Shown here in pieces: positions 23,968 through 27,114 of a DNA stretch of 27,114 nucleotides. Below the pieces are notes generated by a model that was not told the origin of the DNA, made no database searches, and saw only the letters and a list, made by a program, of their open reading frames with translations. The stretch spans positions 1 through 27,114 of the forward strand of contig JAJWLX010000047.1 of NCBI GenBank assembly GCA_021636625.1, in the 5' to 3' direction. Each line of letters begins with the position of its first letter. The stretch's first letter is position 1. The position numbers and the translations under genes were made by a program. The DNA comes from Prevotella sp. Lineage in GTDB: Bacteria; Bacteroidota; Bacteroidia; Bacteroidales; Bacteroidaceae.

Positions 23968-24470
23968 TCCTCCTTTTCTATTTGTTCTGACGAAACAAAC
24001 GACAGATAGTTGTCAACAATCTCTTGGTTCAATATGCAGAGTTGATGATTTACAGCCTTGTATTTCAATTGTCCTAGGGCTTGCTCGGCTGTAATGACAT
24101 TGTTCTCGTAGTCTTCTACTGTATCAATGACATTATCGTTGGCAACGCCACCTTCCACGATGTCATACATGTTTTGCTTTGTACCTCCTTTACGGCAATC
24201 AACTACATATTCCAGCCATTCAAGATTGTAACTGTCGAAGATTTTAATGCGATAATCTTTACTCTTTACCGCATCGTAATCAAATGAATATATAGATAAT
24301 GTCGGTAGGGCGTTGCGTCCTTTTCTTTCAGCAATAGTCTTTGCCCATGACGAAGCCTGTTGGCGCAATTTGGTAAGGTAGAAGCCTTGCCCAAAGTCCA
24401 CCTTCTTTCTTCCTAATTTAACAAGTGGTGTTCCAACTTGTATATAAGAGCCATGATATAGTGTAATCAT
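23964..24470 (-). CDS. DUF3990 protein, ADP-ribosyltransferase-like
   Basis: This 168-aa protein starts with MITLYHGS (Y5-H6-G7-S8), then KVDFGQGFYLT (24-33) and LRQQASSWAKT (35-45). This is the conserved pattern of DUF3990, a family related to ADP-ribosyltransferases, in which the H-Y type pocket binds NAD. A Glu/Gln-rich segment near ITAEQALGQL could supply the catalytic acid, but I cannot fix the residue. It overlaps both neighbours by 4 bp (ATGA), giving a three-gene coupled unit. The likely role is a toxin that ADP-ribosylates a cellular target, with the small flanking proteins as partners. Family is solid; activity is inferred. Confidence 0.82.
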   Translation of the reverse strand: MITLYHGSYIQVGTPLVKLGRKKVDFGQGFYLTKLRQQASSWAKTIAERKGRNALPTLSIYSFDYDAVKSKDYRIKIFDSYNLEWLEYVVDCRKGGTKQNMYDIVEGGVANDNVIDTVEDYENNVITAEQALGQLKYKAVNHQLCILNQEIVDNYLSFVSSEQIEKED

Positions 24471-24700
24471 ACTTCTTTCTCCCAGTTCAATAAAGTTTCA
24501 CTAATGTCGTCTGCCACCCAGTCAAGGCTTTGTGTATGAAGGTCTTCATACCTTTTTATCAGCCTACGGTGAATCAGCCCCTGCTTCAGCAGGCGGTCGT
24601 GCATCTCCTTTCCGGAAATACCCAATTTACGTGCTCCACTCTCTATTGCCATAACGGCGAAGTGAATATGTCTGTATGTATCGTTGTCTGTATATGCCAT
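24467..24700 (-). CDS. DUF3791 protein, first gene of the DUF3990 unit
   Basis: This 77-aa protein has the DUF3791 pattern: YRHIHFAVMAIESGARKLGISGKEMHDRL and YEDLHTQSLDWVADDISETL. DUF3791 genes are often next to DUF3990 genes. It heads the coupled three-gene unit and has a promoter box 65 bp upstream in repeat copy B. Its stop overlaps the next start in ATGA. Role as an antitoxin is plausible but not shown. Confidence 0.8.
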   Translation of the reverse strand: MAYTDNDTYRHIHFAVMAIESGARKLGISGKEMHDRLLKQGLIHRRLIKRYEDLHTQSLDWVADDISETLLNWEKEV

Positions 24701-24753
24701 AATTCTATATTCCGTTTATGATAGTTTCTTTATGCTCAACCTCCATGTTGGCA

Positions 24754-24842
24754 CATTATATCTGCAAAAATACAAAAAATATTCAGAAATGTGATTTTAT
24801 GAATGAATTTTGTTTGCAGAGCTAACATGATTTAACCTTATT
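24754..24842. repeat. 89-bp dispersed repeat, copy B
   Basis: It matches 23213-23301 at 80 of 89 positions in the same orientation, 1,541 bp away. The minus-strand TATTTTTG box is at 24765-24772, about 65 bp upstream of the DUF3791 ATG. Between 24701 and 24953 there is nothing else but this repeat and the TGACC array. Confidence 0.9.
24765..24772 (-). promoter_or_regulatory. -7 box for the DUF3791/DUF3990 unit (inside repeat copy B)
   Basis: TATTTTTG on the minus strand fits TAnnTTTG; leader about 60 nt. Confidence 0.5.
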
Positions 24843-24888
24843 CTTAATCTAGAGGAGCATTGAGGGACAACTTGGGGAATATCTTGAA

Positions 24889-24939
24889 TAACCGGAAATC
24901 CTTAATGACCTTAATGACCGTGACCTTAATGACCGGAAA
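24889..24939. repeat. TGACC short tandem array B
   Basis: Units TTAATGACC, TTAATGACC, GTGACC and TTAATGACCGG follow ATAACCGG. It ends 15 bp before the stop of the RNase H-fold gene and corresponds to the array beside copy A. Confidence 0.75.
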
Positions 24940-24953
24940 ACGCCCCTAAACAT

Positions 24954-25394
24954 TTATTTGTTTTTCTGATGAAACTCCTTCCTTGTCTTAGCCATTGCTT
25001 CCGTAGCCCTATCGTGGGTCTCTATCAGCAATGGGCTCTTATGATATTGCACAATCTTGACTCCGACTGAATTGTGCCTTTTCTTTTCCTCGATGCATTG
25101 AATGATCAAGTCTGGATTGGCAGATTTAGCCGTTGGAGTCTTGTCAAAGTTCTGAATATAGGCAGCGTTGGTCAGGAAGAGAATGTCGGAACCTTCCGGT
25201 ATTTCCTGCATTACCTTCACCATGAGGGTTAGCATCATGCGGAACTCCGTGGTGTGGAGATCGCTGATTACATCACGGCTGATGAAGTTGCCGTTATGCT
25301 CAATTACAACGGCAGCACCACCAGCTCGCTCTTTATGGCCATAATCACATGAACCACCTATCCAAACGTAATATGTAGAAGTATCTTTTGTCAT
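24954..25394 (-). CDS. RNase H-fold protein with degenerate active site
   Basis: This 146-aa protein follows the RNase HI layout: YYVWIGGSCDYGH with GGAAVVIEHNG (first strands), TTEFRMMLTLMVKVM, ILFLTNAAYIQNF and VQYHKS followed by THDRATEAMAK. At the four carboxylate positions it has G13 for the first Asp, E50 kept, N76 for the second Asp and T131 for the last, with H118 kept. Ordinary metal-dependent cleavage is therefore unlikely and it may bind nucleic acid or be regulatory. It starts 2 bp after an orphan reading frame (25397-25480) and lies between the DUF3990 unit and the phosphoesterase on the same strand. Confidence 0.72.
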   Translation of the reverse strand: MTKDTSTYYVWIGGSCDYGHKERAGGAAVVIEHNGNFISRDVISDLHTTEFRMMLTLMVKVMQEIPEGSDILFLTNAAYIQNFDKTPTAKSANPDLIIQCIEEKKRHNSVGVKIVQYHKSPLLIETHDRATEAMAKTRKEFHQKNK

Positions 25395-25396
25395 AA

Positions 25397-25480
25397 TTAT
25401 TTTATCTTTAATGTCCGCAGATATTCCTTCTGCTCGGGCGTGATTCTGTAGCTCTCTTTTGAACCCAAAATTATTTCAAA
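25397..25480 (-). pseudogene. Orphan 27-codon C-terminal-like coding fragment
   Basis: In the 76-bp gap after the phosphoesterase, one minus frame reads LGSKESYRITPEQKEYLRTLKIK before TAA at 25397-25399, two bases before the next ATG. It has no start codon and is open only back to a TGA at 25481. It resembles the tail of a protein rather than spacer, so it could be the remnant of a lost gene or a former extension of its neighbour. The match is by eye. Confidence 0.35.
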
Positions 25481-26283
25481 TCATAAAGTTCCATAATATC
25501 CAACATCTTGAATAATGTACCATCAATAGAAGAATGCCAGCTTTGATGAAAGTGCCCGTAACACCAATGAGTGACATGCTGCTGATGTTCTTTCAGAGTT
25601 TCATACAGACTATTCATAACTTCACGTTCCTGCAGTATGTCTGATATCAGAGTTTTGTCGTTGCAAGTCCATTTGCTTATCCCTTCCTTGCTTAATAATT
25701 CGCAGAAGGATGGAGACGTATGTGTTATTACAATGTCAACCTTCTGCTCAGACAAAATCGACATTAGTGCTTCTTTATTATAAGTCGGCGATTCGCTCTG
25801 CCAATAGTATGATGGAGAAAAATCGTCAACGACTTCCGTGTTACCAAAACGTAGCCGCTTTTGTTGCTCCTTACTCCATGCTTCAAGCCTATACGTACGA
25901 TCAATTGATATGGCTCCTCCTACACAGAGAATCGAATGGTTGCAAGCGTTGATTACAGAATAGTCTGGAATGGCAATGAAACGTTTGTGCTTAAAGCTTT
26001 TTCCATCAAAATACGCTGGGTTGTCATGATTGCCTCTAATGAATACAATCCAATTATTGGCATTATTCATACGTTTGGCATTTCTTTTCACCATATTATC
26101 GTAATAGCCTCTCTTGTCAAAACCAAATCCACAATCGCCTGCTACAATAACTAACGTGTTTTGCATTTGATATTGCACACAAATTTTGTTCACGAGGAGA
26201 TTAAAGTCACCGTGAATATCTCCAGAAACAACTATGTCCTTACATTCTGGAAACTGATATATATTGTATTTTCTGCTATTCAT
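25471..26283 (-). CDS. Calcineurin-like metallophosphoesterase
   Basis: This 270-aa protein carries all five blocks of the metallophosphoesterase fold in order: GDIHGDF (D22, H24), GDCGFG (D50), RGNHDN (N85, H86), ITHTSPS (H188) and GHFH (H244, H246). It should be a cytoplasmic dimetal enzyme; the substrate could be a nucleotide, a modified RNA end or a phosphoprotein. Its ATG overlaps the AbiEii-like stop by 8 bp (ATGAATAG), so the two are translationally coupled. It is downstream of that nucleotidyltransferase, suggesting a shared function. Confidence 0.93.
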   Translation of the reverse strand: MNSRKYNIYQFPECKDIVVSGDIHGDFNLLVNKICVQYQMQNTLVIVAGDCGFGFDKRGYYDNMVKRNAKRMNNANNWIVFIRGNHDNPAYFDGKSFKHKRFIAIPDYSVINACNHSILCVGGAISIDRTYRLEAWSKEQQKRLRFGNTEVVDDFSPSYYWQSESPTYNKEALMSILSEQKVDIVITHTSPSFCELLSKEGISKWTCNDKTLISDILQEREVMNSLYETLKEHQQHVTHWCYGHFHQSWHSSIDGTLFKMLDIMELYDLK

Positions 26284-27114
26284 CTTTCATGTTCTCCCAT
26301 AACGGAAGAAGTCTTTGCTGTAAGAACGCTATCACTTCAGTAAAAGGTAAGATGTCAGTGGACGTTATTTTACGTATGAAAGCAGTCCATCTGACCTGCA
26401 TTTGCTGATTGCTGCCAAACTCTTTTCTGAAAAACATCGTGTTCCCATTATAAGGTGTGTGGCGATTTTCAAATGTATGTTTGATAGCTTCCTGTAATAT
26501 TATAGGATTATACTTTTCATTCTGCAAGATTTTATAGAGATCATAATAATCCTTCATTCGACTACTTTGGTCTGCAAGATCCACAATTGCGTGCATCTTT
26601 TCAGCAATAACTGTTTCAAGCGAGTAGGCCAGTATATTGGCACTCGGCAGATGTTCTAGCAATACTGGATAATCAAGATCTATTGGGGAAGGTGTTACCA
26701 CGTCACCAAAACCTATATCCATTGTTAAAACCTGGGCAATAGTGTCCATCTTGACTGGAATGCTGAGCCTAATCCCATGATAGTCTTTGAACTCTGTTAT
26801 ATTTTGTGCAGTAATGTTCTCCGTGTCAAATATTACGCCATCTTCCTCGTATGGCACAGAACATATTTCTCTGAACGCTGCAATTATAGAAGAGCCTTCG
26901 TTGCTGATATTATTGCCAAGGAAATCTATATCCAATGTTGGACGAGCCGCAAATTTTTCGTATGCATACATGAGTGCACCTCCCTTCAGATAAAAATTTC
27001 CTCTATAATGAGTCTGCGATATTCTGTAGAGAAGTCTCTCTTGAAAATACCGAGTTAGAATAGTCTGATTAAAGACGTTTTCCTTTCTTGCAACGTTCAG
27101 CAATTTTGTACGTA
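26276..27114 (-). CDS. AbiEii/AbiGii-type nucleotidyltransferase, 5' end beyond window
   Basis: The visible 275 or more residues match the AbiEii toxin family of type IV toxin-antitoxin systems. The nucleotidyltransferase signature YLKGGALMYAYEKF then RPTLDIDFLGN (D58, D60 counted from the first codon at 27103) is followed by LTMDIGFGDVV, the segment AEKMHAIVDLADQSSRMKDYYDLYK and a helical C-terminus. AbiEii enzymes transfer nucleotides to targets such as tRNA and are controlled by an upstream AbiEi repressor/antitoxin. The frame stays open to the right edge (RTKLLNVARKEN), so the start and any AbiEi gene are outside. The downstream phosphoesterase overlap is unusual for AbiE. Confidence 0.88.
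   Translation of the reverse strand, partial: RTKLLNVARKENVFNQTILTRYFQERLLYRISQTHYRGNFYLKGGALMYAYEKFAARPTLDIDFLGNNISNEGSSIIAAFREICSVPYEEDGVIFDTENITAQNITEFKDYHGIRLSIPVKMDTIAQVLTMDIGFGDVVTPSPIDLDYPVLLEHLPSANILAYSLETVIAEKMHAIVDLADQSSRMKDYYDLYKILQNEKYNPIILQEAIKHTFENRHTPYNGNTMFFRKEFGSNQQMQVRWTAFIRKITSTDILPFTEVIAFLQQRLLPLWENMKDE

Overview
The window looks like a chromosomal segment from a Prevotella-type member of the Bacteroidales, probably Prevotella/Segatella. The evidence is the repeated TAnnTTTG-type -7 promoter boxes (TATCTTTG, TACCTTTG, TATTTTTG), starts that mostly lack a strong Shine-Dalgarno site, and families typical of the phylum: a Porin_10-like porin, a DUF4468 protein, DUF3990/DUF3791 genes and an HU-LysM fusion. 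The species is inferred from gene content and was not tested.

Left part (1-6.5 kb). A partial tRNA-Glu and a complete tRNA-Ser lie on the minus strand. Next comes a structured non-coding RNA with its own promoter and terminator, about the size of 6S RNA. Leftward genes follow: an HD-domain hydrolase, menA (menaquinone synthesis), an outer-membrane porin, a small two-helix membrane protein and a secreted coiled-coil DUF4468 protein. The last three look like one operon, with a terminator between the porin and menA.

Middle (6.5-19.2 kb). ftsY, rimO, an HU protein and an unusual HU-TM-LysM protein run rightward to a bidirectional terminator. Facing them are a GH109-like oxidoreductase-fold protein and an ABC-F ATPase. 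A truncated heavy-metal-binding (HMA) gene fragment sits against the 3' end of recD2. tcdA and recD2 form a pair with a promoter upstream, and kup follows with a tandem-repeat leader.

Right-middle (19.4-23.2 kb). An AraC regulator, a carboxymuconolactone decarboxylase/cupin protein and an internally deleted flavodoxin form a small leftward operon, probably once a redox or quinone stress unit. A Nim-like flavoprotein, a TIGR04076-like protein and a GNAT acetyltransferase are next.

Right end (23.2-27.1 kb). This accessory region holds palindromic REP-like hairpins, 27-bp tandem repeats and two copies of a 90%-identical 89-bp block followed by TGACC arrays. It also carries a three-gene DUF3791/DUF3990 unit that resembles an ADP-ribosyltransferase toxin-antitoxin system, a degenerate RNase H-fold protein, and an AbiEii-type nucleotidyltransferase translationally coupled to a calcineurin-like phosphoesterase. 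These are the best candidates for an under-described defence or toxin-antitoxin system. The HU-TM-LysM protein is the most intriguing single protein in the core part.
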